From positions 186,001-250,000 of the forward strand of contig NZ_FQXM01000002.1 in the NCBI RefSeq assembly GCF_900129965.1: a stretch of DNA of 64,000 nucleotides, given 5' to 3'. The translations under genes and the position numbers were made by a program. The notes under the pieces were generated by a model, which worked only from the letters and a program-made list of their open reading frames with translations, was not told where the DNA came from and searched no databases. Below are positions 25,994 to 34,277 of the stretch, in pieces. Origin of the DNA: Clostridium grantii DSM 8605. GTDB lineage: Bacteria > Bacillota > Clostridia > Clostridiales > Clostridiaceae. Numbering within the stretch: the stretch's first letter is position 1; each line of letters opens with the position of its first letter.

Positions 25994-28243
25994 TTAAATT
26001 GATTTATGGAATGTTCTGTTGATAACATCTAATTGTTGTTCACGATTTAATCTAACAAAGTTTACAGCATATCCAGAAACTCTGATTGTTAGGGTAGGGT
26101 ACTTTTCAGGATTTTCCATAGCATCCATCAACATTTCACGATTAAGAACATTAACATTTAAATGGAAAGCTCCTTGACCAAAATAACCATCAAATATGGA
26201 TACTAAATTATCAATTCTATTATTTAATTCTTTACCAAGTGCAGTTGGTGTTATTGAAAAAGTATTTGAGATACCATCTTGGCAAACACCTCTATATGGA
26301 ATTTTTGCTACAGAGTTAAGTGAAGCAAGAGCTCCATTTTCATCTCTTCCGTGCATTGGATTTGCTCCAGGAGCTAAAGGTTCGCCAACTTTTCTTCCAT
26401 CAGGAGTTGAACCAGTCTTTTTACCATAAACTACATTTGAAGTAATTGTTAATACAGATAATGTATGCTCAGCATTTCTATAAGTAGGGTGTTTTTTCAA
26501 TTCATTGGTAAATTGCTTAACTAATTCTACAGCAATATTATCTACTCTATCATCGTCATTTCCGTATTTAGGGAAGTCACCATCGATTTCAAAATCTACA
26601 GTTATACCTTCTTCATTTCTTATTGGTTTTACTTTAGCATATTTTATAGCACTTAATGAATCTGCAACTGAAGACAATCCAGCTACTCCAAAGGCCATTA
26701 TTCTTTTAACATCAGTGTCATGTAAAGCCATTTGTCCAGCTTCATAAGCATATTTATCATGCATATAGTGTATTGTATTCATAGTATTTACATAAAGGCC
26801 AGCAACATATTCAACAACTTTATCAAAACTTTCTTTAACTTTATTATAATCTAAAATTTCATCATTCATAACAGGTATATTTGGGACAACTTGAATTAAA
26901 TTTCCAGCTCTATCTTTTTTCTTTTCATCTATACCCATATTTAAAGCATATAGAAGAGATTTTGCCAGGTTAACTCTAGCACCAAAGAATTGCATTTGCT
27001 TTCCAACTTGCATTGCAGATACGCAACAAGCGATAGCATAATCATCTCCATAAACAGGTCTCATTAAATCATCATTTTCATATTGAATAGCATCTGTTTT
27101 TATAGACATAGCAGCACAGTATTTTTTGAAAGCTTCTGGTAGATTTTCAGACCATAAAACAGTCATATTTGGTTCTGGTGCTGGATCTAAATTGGTTAAA
27201 GTATGAAGGAATCTAAATGCAGTTTTAGTAACAAGAGTTTTGCCGTTTATTCCCATTCCGCCTATAGCTTCAGTTACCCAAGTAGGGTCTCCAGCAAATA
27301 ATTCATTGTATTCTGGTGTTCTTAAGTGTCTAGCTATTCTCAATTTTATTACTAATTGGTCTATTAATTCTTGAGCTTCTATTTCATTTATAACATTATT
27401 TTTTAAATCTCTTTCAATATAAATATCTAAGAAAGTGGTGTTTCTACCAAGTGACATTGCAGCGCCATTGTTTTCTTTGATTCCAGCTAAATAACCTAGA
27501 TACAAGAATTGAACGGCTTCTTGAGCATTTTTAGCAGGAACAGATATATCAATACCATAAGAAGCAGCCATTGCTTTGATATCATTTAAAGCTCTTATTT
27601 GTTCTGAAACTTCTTCTCTTGAACGAATTAAATCTTCACAAGCATGTCCTTTTAGAACATTCTTAAGATCATTTTTTTTGTCTTCAATTAACAAATCAAT
27701 ACCATAAAGAGCAATTCTTCTATAATCACCGATTATTCTACCTCTTCCATAAGCATCAGGTAGTCCAGTTAATAAACCAACAGTTCTTGCTTTTTGTGTT
27801 TCTTCGGTATAAGCATCAAAAACACCTTGATTATGAGTTTTTCTATACATTTGAAAGTATTTGTCGATATCTTTATTTATTCCGCAATCGTAAGCTTTTA
27901 AAGAAGCTTGCACCATTCTATATCCACCATAAGGATTAATTATTCTTTTCAAAGGAGCATCTGTTTGAAGTCCAACAATAACTTCATTATCTTTATCTAT
28001 ATATCCTGGTTTGAAGTTATTTATGCCTGCGAATGTTTCTGTTTCTACTGATAAAACACCTTTTTTTAATTCTTCAACCAAAAGTTCTTCCATGTGAGAC
28101 CATATTTTTTTTGTTTTTTCTGAAGTTGAAACTAAGAAATCTTCATTTCCTGTATAAGGTGTATAGTTTTTTTGAATAAAATCTCTCACGTTTATTGATT
28201 CTTGCCAATTACCTTCTTTAAAATCATTCCATTGTTTTTTCAA
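25994..28243 (-). CDS. pflB: Pyruvate formate-lyase (formate C-acetyltransferase)
   Basis: This 749-residue glycyl-radical enzyme has the catalytic Cys-Cys pair in IACCVSAM and the radical glycine in RVSGYAV near the C-terminus. It cleaves pyruvate with CoA into acetyl-CoA and formate under anaerobic conditions. TTG at 28243 is preferred as the start because TAGGAG lies 8 nt upstream; a GTG at 28252 would overlap that site. The promoter has TATAAT at 28327-28332 and a perfect GTGAT-N4-ATCAC operator centred at -41.5, so activation by a Crp/Fnr protein is likely. Confidence 0.96.
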   Translation of the reverse strand: MKKQWNDFKEGNWQESINVRDFIQKNYTPYTGNEDFLVSTSEKTKKIWSHMEELLVEELKKGVLSVETETFAGINNFKPGYIDKDNEVIVGLQTDAPLKRIINPYGGYRMVQASLKAYDCGINKDIDKYFQMYRKTHNQGVFDAYTEETQKARTVGLLTGLPDAYGRGRIIGDYRRIALYGIDLLIEDKKNDLKNVLKGHACEDLIRSREEVSEQIRALNDIKAMAASYGIDISVPAKNAQEAVQFLYLGYLAGIKENNGAAMSLGRNTTFLDIYIERDLKNNVINEIEAQELIDQLVIKLRIARHLRTPEYNELFAGDPTWVTEAIGGMGINGKTLVTKTAFRFLHTLTNLDPAPEPNMTVLWSENLPEAFKKYCAAMSIKTDAIQYENDDLMRPVYGDDYAIACCVSAMQVGKQMQFFGARVNLAKSLLYALNMGIDEKKKDRAGNLIQVVPNIPVMNDEILDYNKVKESFDKVVEYVAGLYVNTMNTIHYMHDKYAYEAGQMALHDTDVKRIMAFGVAGLSSVADSLSAIKYAKVKPIRNEEGITVDFEIDGDFPKYGNDDDRVDNIAVELVKQFTNELKKHPTYRNAEHTLSVLTITSNVVYGKKTGSTPDGRKVGEPLAPGANPMHGRDENGALASLNSVAKIPYRGVCQDGISNTFSITPTALGKELNNRIDNLVSIFDGYFGQGAFHLNVNVLNREMLMDAMENPEKYPTLTIRVSGYAVNFVRLNREQQLDVINRTFHKSI

Positions 28244-28326
28244 TTTTATCACTCCTATAATAAATTTAATAAGTTCTTATTTTATGGTTACCTTTTTTAA
28301 CAATAATTATTTGTTACTATATTGCT

Positions 28327-28332
28327 ATTATA
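28327..28332 (-). promoter_or_regulatory. -10 box of the pflBA promoter
   Basis: The minus strand reads TATAAT, a consensus -10, without a recognisable -35. That is consistent with dependence on the activator bound at 28355-28368. Predicted start is near 28320. Confidence 0.65.
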
Positions 28333-28354
28333 GAGCGTTATGTTTTATAAAAAT

Positions 28355-28368
28355 GTGATTGAAATCAC
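28355..28368 (-). promoter_or_regulatory. Crp/Fnr-type operator of pflBA
   Basis: GTGATTGAAATCAC is a palindrome with perfect 5-bp arms. Exactly 22 bp separate it from TATAAT, placing its centre at -41.5. Half-sites and geometry equal those of the operator at 5993-6006. Confidence 0.78.
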
Positions 28369-28418
28369 TTTTTGTAGGTATTTTGTTTGATTTATGGATA
28401 AAATAATTAAAAACAAAT

Positions 28419-28457
28419 AAAAAACCTTATTAATCTTTAAGATCAATAAGGTTTTTT
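28419..28457. terminator. Terminator of the DbpA-like helicase gene
   Basis: AAAAAACCTTATT pairs with AATAAGGTTTTTT, with further inner pairing (ATC/GAT). On the minus strand it follows the helicase stop by about 10 nt. Confidence 0.88.
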
Positions 28458-28467
28458 ATGAGTAAAA

Positions 28468-30129
28468 TTATCTTTCTCTTCGTGCTTTAGCTTTTTCGAA
28501 GAAAACTTTTTTACCTTTTATTGTTTCTTTATTCATAACTTGTAAAATTTTATTTTCATATTTTGTTGGAACTTCAACAAAAGAGAATTTGTCATACAAA
28601 TCTATATTTCCTATAGCACTTCCAGGAATATTACATTCACCAGCAATAGCGCCTACAATATCTCCAGGTCTTACATCTTGGTCTTTACCAATATTTATGT
28701 GGAACCTAGTTACATCACCAGCAGGAGCTCTATTTCCAGAATCTCTTCTAGGACTTCTACTAGATCTATCACTTCTATCATTTCTGTCTCTGCTATTTCT
28801 GTCCCTATTATTTCTCTTTAGATAAGAAAAATCAATATCATCTTCATTTTCAAAATCAAGAGTAGGGTGAATTAAAGCTGCAGCTACATGATGTATAGAG
28901 TAACCTTCTTCAAGAAGTTTATCTATGATAGGGTTAGTTAATGATACATTTTCATTTTCTAAAATTAATTTTAAATCATTAACATATGAGTCTATCTTTA
29001 TTAAATTAGCTTTCTCAAGTGAAGGTATAGCTCTTTTCTCGATTTTTTTATTGATATAAGCCATAATATTGCTTATACGTCTGCCTTCAATTTCTGATAC
29101 CAAAGTGAAAGATTTTCCAGATTTTCCAGCTCTTCCGGTTCTTCCAACTCTGTGTACGTAGTATTCTTCATTTTCAGGAACGTCATGATTAAATACTACA
29201 TCAACTTCACTAATGTCAAGTCCACGAGCAGCAACGTCAGTTGCAACTAAAATATTAATTTTTCCGGAATTGAATTTTTCTAAAACAGCCATTCTTGAAG
29301 ATTGTACAATGTCACCGTGGATTTTATCACAAACAAATCCTTTTTCCTTCAAATATTGTGCTGCTTTATCTACTCTAAGTTTTGTATTACAGAAAATTAA
29401 AGCTCTTGAAGGATTGTAAACTTGAATAAGTCTGTTTAAAGCTTCAAGCTTATATTTTTCTCTAACTTCAAAATAGCATTGTTCAATATCAGAGTTAGTT
29501 ACTTCTTTTTTAGTAACTTTAACAAGAGTAGGAGAAGTCTGATATTTGTGAGTAATATCTAAAATACTTTTTGGCATAGTGGCAGAAAACAATGTAGTTT
29601 GTCTATCACCTTTTGCTTTTTCTAATATGGATTCAATATCTTCTCTGAATCCCATGTTTAACATTTCGTCTGCTTCATCAAGAACCATGTACTTAAGGTC
29701 TTTTAATATCATAGTACCTCTGTTAATATGGTCTATAACTCTTCCGGGTGTACCTATTACTATTTGAACCCCTTTTTTTAGGGAAAGTATTTGATTTCTT
29801 ATAGATTCCCCGCCGTAAACTGGTAAGCAACGTAAATTTTTCATATGCTTTCCTAGTTTATCGAATTCATTTGATACTTGAACTGCCAATTCTCTTGTAG
29901 GGCATAAAATTAATGCCTGTATATTCTTGTTATTTACATCAATTTGTTCAAGAATAGGAATTGCAAATGCAGCAGTTTTTCCAGTACCTGTGTGTGATTG
30001 CCCAATAATATCCTTGCCTTCTAATATTAGCGGGATTGTTTGCGCTTGAATAGGAGTCGCTTCTGTAAACCCCATTTCCCCAATAGCTAAAAGTATTTCT
30101 TCTGAAATATTTAGTTCGTTAAAATTCAT
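28468..30129 (-). CDS. DEAD-box RNA helicase with C-terminal DbpA-type RNA-binding domain
   Basis: This 553-residue helicase has motif I SHTGTGKT, PTRELA, DEAD, SAT, ARGLD and HRVGRTGRAG in residues 1-370. A connecting domain and an Arg/Asp/Ser-rich linker (about residues 440-470, repeated RNDR/RSDR-like) follow. The final roughly 75 residues match a DbpA/CsdA RNA-binding domain (FHINIGKDQDVRPGDIVGAI). It probably acts in ribosome assembly and cold adaptation, as DeaD/CsdA-like proteins do. The ATG follows TAGGATGG. Confidence 0.93.
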   Translation of the reverse strand: MNFNELNISEEILLAIGEMGFTEATPIQAQTIPLILEGKDIIGQSHTGTGKTAAFAIPILEQIDVNNKNIQALILCPTRELAVQVSNEFDKLGKHMKNLRCLPVYGGESIRNQILSLKKGVQIVIGTPGRVIDHINRGTMILKDLKYMVLDEADEMLNMGFREDIESILEKAKGDRQTTLFSATMPKSILDITHKYQTSPTLVKVTKKEVTNSDIEQCYFEVREKYKLEALNRLIQVYNPSRALIFCNTKLRVDKAAQYLKEKGFVCDKIHGDIVQSSRMAVLEKFNSGKINILVATDVAARGLDISEVDVVFNHDVPENEEYYVHRVGRTGRAGKSGKSFTLVSEIEGRRISNIMAYINKKIEKRAIPSLEKANLIKIDSYVNDLKLILENENVSLTNPIIDKLLEEGYSIHHVAAALIHPTLDFENEDDIDFSYLKRNNRDRNSRDRNDRSDRSSRSPRRDSGNRAPAGDVTRFHINIGKDQDVRPGDIVGAIAGECNIPGSAIGNIDLYDKFSFVEVPTKYENKILQVMNKETIKGKKVFFEKAKARRER

Positions 30130-30232
30130 TAAATTACCATCCTATGTTTCATATTTGGTTATATTTATTTTATACAACTATACTATTATAAGTTTAAATT
30201 ATAATAAATACAAGAGAAACCTGTATATTTTC

Positions 30233-30781
30233 TTAGGAATTTTGTAAAATCATAGTTGTGGGTGAATGTTTAGGCATCAAATCTTTGCAATTAAAGGTTT
30301 CTAATTTATATGCATCAGGTAGGGTTTTTATAAAATTTATAGCGGATTCAGAAACTGTGGAATTACATACTAAAATGCAATTATAAATATTCTTACTAAT
30401 CATAAAGCCAAGAATTGATTGTAATGTGTGTTCAGTAATTACTTTATTTTTATCATTGGAACAATGAACTAAAAAATTATCGTTACTTTTTTTACAGGTT
30501 AAGTAAGGACTTGAATCCTCGTTGGTAAAGTTTAAATAACCTTTTTTATTTAAAGTTAATATGCACCAAAGTTTGAATTCTTCAATAGAAAGTTCATTGA
30601 TTAAATTTAGATTCATATTGAATTCTTGAAAAGTATATATTTGTTTTTTCTTTTGAAGATAATAATTTATTAATTTATATATTTTTAATATTAATTTAAC
30701 ACAAAGAATAGCTAATATAAAAAATAGAATATAATTTATAAATTTAAATAAACTTTCTAGGAATATATCAAAAAAATTCAT
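30233..30781 (-). CDS. Membrane-anchored Mrr-like (restriction-endonuclease fold) protein, degenerate
   Basis: This 182-residue protein has one or two N-terminal membrane helices (residues about 8-30). The cytoplasmic domain resembles the Mrr catalytic core: ELSIEEFKLWCILTLNKKGYL, a strand FLVHCSND where active enzymes have Q-x-K, then SILGFMISKNIYNCILVCNS and a final FNCKDLM. The expected catalytic lysine is replaced, so nuclease activity is doubtful. Its ATG overlaps the stop of the upstream gene, which encodes a similar protein. I infer a pair of partner subunits with a sensing or scaffolding role, but no function is known. Confidence 0.6.
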   Translation of the reverse strand: MNFFDIFLESLFKFINYILFFILAILCVKLILKIYKLINYYLQKKKQIYTFQEFNMNLNLINELSIEEFKLWCILTLNKKGYLNFTNEDSSPYLTCKKSNDNFLVHCSNDKNKVITEHTLQSILGFMISKNIYNCILVCNSTVSESAINFIKTLPDAYKLETFNCKDLMPKHSPTTMILQNS

Positions 30782-31335
30782 TACTTACAACCTTCTTTCC
30801 AAATCAATTTTGTTAATGACAACCCGTTTATCGAAACTATTCTCATTTTGGGGCTTAATGATTTTAATATTTTTTTAGCGTGGGGATTAAGGTTTCCATT
30901 AGTTATAATAATACCTCTTTTTACATTGTCATGAGCCATAGTACCTATAAATTTATATATATAATCTTCATTTATACTATTGGAATCATTAAAAGTAGAA
31001 AGTTCATGGTTTTCAAGAACTATTTTTTTAATTCCTAGGTAAGTATAATTTCCACTTTTACTATTTAGAACATGAGTGACTGAGCTATCTTTGCTTTGGG
31101 AAAAATCGGTAACTTCATTATTTTTAAATTTTTCTTTTATAAAAGATATAACATAATTGTGGAAATATTTTTCTGAAATGCTAGATAGAAAATCAATAGA
31201 TACAGCATTAAGCTTTAACCTTGATATAACATAGTTTTCATCTATACTATGCCAAAAGTAGGAAAGAGATTTATCTGTTAATTTAATAATAAGCAGTAAT
31301 ATTAAAAGTGCTGCAGTAATTTTTAATGAAATCAA
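30781..31335 (-). CDS. Membrane-anchored Mrr-like protein, partner of the downstream paralogue
   Basis: This roughly 184-residue protein has an N-terminal membrane helix (ITAALLILLLIIKLT). The cytoplasmic domain has late Mrr-like elements: YKFIGTMAHDNVKRGIIITNGNLNPHAKK, then MRIVSINGLSLTKL. The strand YLGIKKIVLENHE occupies the position of the usual catalytic strand but lacks a clean D...(E/Q)xK set. TTG 31335 gives better spacing from AAAGGA than the GTG at 31344; both are possible. It overlaps the next gene by one base and is remotely similar to it, suggesting tandem duplication. Confidence 0.6.
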   Translation of the reverse strand: MISLKITAALLILLLIIKLTDKSLSYFWHSIDENYVISRLKLNAVSIDFLSSISEKYFHNYVISFIKEKFKNNEVTDFSQSKDSSVTHVLNSKSGNYTYLGIKKIVLENHELSTFNDSNSINEDYIYKFIGTMAHDNVKRGIIITNGNLNPHAKKILKSLSPKMRIVSINGLSLTKLIWKEGCK

Positions 31336-31459
31336 ATATAACACATCCTTTTTATTATAGTTCTAGTAACATATAAAGTTACATGTTTATTATTTAGATT
31401 ATTGACAAAATACAGGGAAATATTCAATTGAATGAGTAAATTAACATACAAAAATATTT

Positions 31460-31490
31460 TGAATACAAAATTCCAATAATAATTATACTA
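31460..31490 (+). promoter_or_regulatory. Candidate promoter of the 43-residue ORF, sigma-G-like
   Basis: TGAATA (31460-31465) and TATACTA (31484-31490) are 18 bp apart. This matches the forespore sigma-G pattern (TGAATA / CATACTA) except for one base. It could also be read as a weak SigA promoter. Confidence 0.4.
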
Positions 31491-31513
31491 ATAAAAAAAG
31501 GAGGTTTTTTTAG

Positions 31514-31645
31514 ATGAGTAAAAAAAAGAAGAAAATTTTGGATAAAATATTAGATTCTATTTTACCAAATTATAATCAGTTACCTGAGGAAGAAAAGCAA
31601 AAATCCACACCAATTGTTACTAATTATTATTATAAAGAGAAATGA
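31514..31645 (+). CDS. Small basic 43-residue protein of unknown function
   Basis: This short ORF starts with ATG 31514, nine bases after a consensus AGGAGG, and ends at TGA 31645, just before a strong terminator. The product begins MSKKKKKILDKILDSILPNY and ends with a tyrosine-rich YYYKEK. It is basic at the N-terminus with an amphipathic stretch. The combination of promoter-like sequence, ribosome site and terminator supports a real gene. A sigma-G-like promoter and adjacent germination genes hint at a spore role, which is inference only. Confidence 0.6.
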   Translation: MSKKKKKILDKILDSILPNYNQLPEEEKQKSTPIVTNYYYKEK

Positions 31646-31660
31646 TTAAATGATGTTAAA

Positions 31661-31702
31661 ACTTGAAAAAAATACGTATTAACCAAGGTATTTTTTTCAA
31701 GT
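31661..31702. terminator. Bidirectional terminator between the small ORF and gerKB
   Basis: A 15-bp perfect stem (ACTTGAAAAAAATAC with GTATTTTTTTCAAGT) around a 12-nt loop. The right arm overlaps the gerKB stop codon. Confidence 0.85.
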
Positions 31703-32776
31703 TAATTTATCATATTTAAATTTTAAAAAGTAAATTGTAAAAATAATTAAGGGAATTAAACAAAAATTAATTAAGTATACCCAGACTATAATATTGCCAA
31801 TAAAATTAAAAAGCAGGTTATTATCATGACTTATGTAATAAGTAATAAAATAAATAATAGGGGTAGCAAAATAAAGAACTTTTTTATCTATATTGTAATT
31901 TTTTAATAAACAAATAATAGAAAAAGAAGTTACAATATATTTTATATACCATCCACCTACAATCTGTAGAAGAACAAAAAATTCTCCGCTTTCTAAAAAA
32001 TGAAATAAACTAACTAATTGAGTTTGAATAACTTTGGGATATAAAATAGTCAAAGATCTCTCAGGACCAAAAGTAGTGATTAACCCATGCATGGCAACAA
32101 TCTCCATTTGAGCTACAATAAGCATAGCAATAAAAGAGTTCTTTTTTAGTTTTTTTGTATCTGTTACCTCATCTACATAGGGGAAAGCTATGAAGATAGT
32201 ACTGTAGAGAGCTAGTGCTTTAACAATTGACATTAGGAAATTTTTATCAAAACCATTAGCCATCATTGGAAACATATATTTTAAATCTTTATACTTTACA
32301 GTTAAAAAAGCTAAGTTGATACCGGCTATAAAAGTAAAGGATAAACCAACTATACAAGCTATAACTATAGTATTCAAATTGAATTTTAAACTATAAAAAG
32401 CAGCAAGAAAGAAGAAAAATAAGCTATACCAAATAGGAGTATTTATAAGCAAATGATTTTTAACGGAACTTCCTTCTACAGAACCACATTCAACTAAAGC
32501 AAATACTAAACTAAGTCCAAGCAATATGATCATAAATGTTCCTAAAATTTTGCCTAATGCTTTTGTATATATTTGAACCAAGTTAAATTGATTTGATTTT
32601 AAACAAATATTTATTAGATAAAGAAAATAAACTACAAATAATACAGATGCAAAGGATACAGAAATCCAAGCATCTCTTCCAGCAAATTCAACTATAAGAT
32701 TGGGATATGTTTTTAAAGAAACAATAGAAGCACCAAAAATTAAAAATATAAAATGTGCAGAATTTATTTTTTTCAA
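31697..32776 (-). CDS. gerKB: Spore germination receptor subunit B (GerAB/GerKB family permease)
   Basis: This 359-residue integral membrane protein has about ten helices and belongs to the endospore germination permease family (GerAB/YndE, APC superfamily), the probable germinant-binding subunit. It starts with TTG at 32776 after GAGGTGAT. It is transcribed away from gerKA and gerKC, with 97 bp between the divergent starts. On its strand CATACTA (near 32811-32817) with AGGATA 17 bp upstream is a plausible sigma-G promoter, as expected for forespore expression. Confidence 0.88.
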   Translation of the reverse strand: MKKINSAHFIFLIFGASIVSLKTYPNLIVEFAGRDAWISVSFASVLFVVYFLYLINICLKSNQFNLVQIYTKALGKILGTFMIILLGLSLVFALVECGSVEGSSVKNHLLINTPIWYSLFFFFLAAFYSLKFNLNTIVIACIVGLSFTFIAGINLAFLTVKYKDLKYMFPMMANGFDKNFLMSIVKALALYSTIFIAFPYVDEVTDTKKLKKNSFIAMLIVAQMEIVAMHGLITTFGPERSLTILYPKVIQTQLVSLFHFLESGEFFVLLQIVGGWYIKYIVTSFSIICLLKNYNIDKKVLYFATPIIYFITYYISHDNNLLFNFIGNIIVWVYLINFCLIPLIIFTIYFLKFKYDKLT

Positions 32777-32873
32777 TAAATCACCTCATTTAGAAATTAT
32801 TATAATAAGTAGTATGTGTTATTTATAGAATAATATCCTTATTAGTGAGAAATAATAAGTTTAGGTGATGTGT

Positions 32874-34277
32874 ATGAGTGACTATTTATTTGAATCCATC
32901 AAAAAAACCTTAGAAGGTAGTTTTGATGTAAAATTTAGAGAATTGATTATAGAAAATCAAAAATTAAATTTGATTTATATAGATGATTTAAGCGACTCTA
33001 GATTTATTAGTGAGTTTATTATTCAACCAATTATTAAAAGTGTGGATGTAAAAGATACAAAGGATTTAATAGAAAGAATTTTAAGTGCATGTACAGCAGG
33101 ACCAATAATAGATAATAAAGATGCAATTTCCCATGTTTTATCAGGGGACGTTCTTGTAACTATTGAAAATTGTACAGAAAGTATATTTGTAGATGCCAAG
33201 GGATTTTCAAAAAGAAGTATTGCTTTGCCAGTAACAGAAGCCAGTTTGAAAGGCTCTCAAGAAGGTTTCAATGAGGTTCTTATTGATGCAGTTTCTTTAA
33301 TTCGAAGAAGAATTCGTAATGAAAATTTGAAGTTTGAAAATTATATAGTTGGAAAGGATTCAAGAACAAGCGTTACTATATGTTATTTAAAAAATACTTC
33401 ACCTGAAAAACTAGTGGATTTAATAAGAAAAAAAATAGAACAATTGGATATTAAGTATATATTAGATATCAATTATATTGAGGAAGAATTTCTTTCAGGT
33501 AGAACAGCTTTTGATGTTTTGGGTTCAAGTGAAAAACCTGATGTTATAGCTGGTAAAGTTTTAGAGGGAAGAGTTGCTGTAATAGTAGATGGGTCTACGA
33601 GAGTTTTATACGCACCATTCTTTTTTATAGAAAATTTCCAAGTCTCAGATGATTATTACTCTAATAAAATTACGGCAAACATAACAAGAATTCAAAGATT
33701 TGTAGCTATGTTTTTTGCAACTTTTCTACCGGGATTATATGTGGCAATGACTACTTATCACTTTGCTTTGATACCTACTAAATTTGTTTTTAGATTGAGT
33801 TCTTCAAGAGTAGGCGTACCTTTTCCAACTTTTGTAGAAGTTATACTGATGCTAGGTTTTTTTCAATTGCTAAGAGAAGCAGGTGTGAGGCTACCACAGC
33901 CTACAGGGCAGGCTTTAAGCATTGTGGGGGCATTGATATTAGGGGATGCGGCTGTAGGGGCTGGGATTGCGTCACAAAGTACTATTGTAGTAGTGTCAAT
34001 ATCTTCTATATCAACCTTCTTAATACCTGATTTATATATACCAGTTACTATATGGGGTATTATATTAGTCGCTTTTTCTTCTTTGATGGGGTTGCCAGGA
34101 TTTTATTTTGGTTTATATATTTATATCATACATTTAGCTTCACTAAAAAGCTGTGGATACCCTTATCTTTTTCCAGTAGGAACTTTAAGTAGTTTTAATA
34201 TAAAAGATTTGTTCACAAGAAAAAATCTAAAAGATATTTCTAATAGTATATTTGATGGGGATGAAGAGCATGAATAG
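32874..34277 (+). CDS. gerKA: Spore germination receptor subunit A (GerAA/GerKA family)
   Basis: This 467-residue GerA-family protein has a large soluble N-terminal domain (about residues 1-270, including DRFISEF-like and SRTSVTICYLK segments) followed by about five membrane helices, with RVGVPFPTFVEVILM and QPTGQALSIVGALILGDAAVGAG. With GerKB and the GerKC lipoprotein it forms the inner-membrane germinant receptor of the spore. The ATG at 32874 lies after AGGTGATG; two in-frame starts further 5' overlap that site. It overlaps gerKC by 8 nt. Confidence 0.92.
   Translation: MSDYLFESIKKTLEGSFDVKFRELIIENQKLNLIYIDDLSDSRFISEFIIQPIIKSVDVKDTKDLIERILSACTAGPIIDNKDAISHVLSGDVLVTIENCTESIFVDAKGFSKRSIALPVTEASLKGSQEGFNEVLIDAVSLIRRRIRNENLKFENYIVGKDSRTSVTICYLKNTSPEKLVDLIRKKIEQLDIKYILDINYIEEEFLSGRTAFDVLGSSEKPDVIAGKVLEGRVAVIVDGSTRVLYAPFFFIENFQVSDDYYSNKITANITRIQRFVAMFFATFLPGLYVAMTTYHFALIPTKFVFRLSSSRVGVPFPTFVEVILMLGFFQLLREAGVRLPQPTGQALSIVGALILGDAAVGAGIASQSTIVVVSISSISTFLIPDLYIPVTIWGIILVAFSSLMGLPGFYFGLYIYIIHLASLKSCGYPYLFPVGTLSSFNIKDLFTRKNLKDISNSIFDGDEEHE

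Noticed and set aside
31402..31430. TTGACA -35 as a promoter for the small ORF or antisense RNA
   Set aside because: No -10-like hexamer occurs at 16-18 bp downstream (CAATTG at 17 bp).
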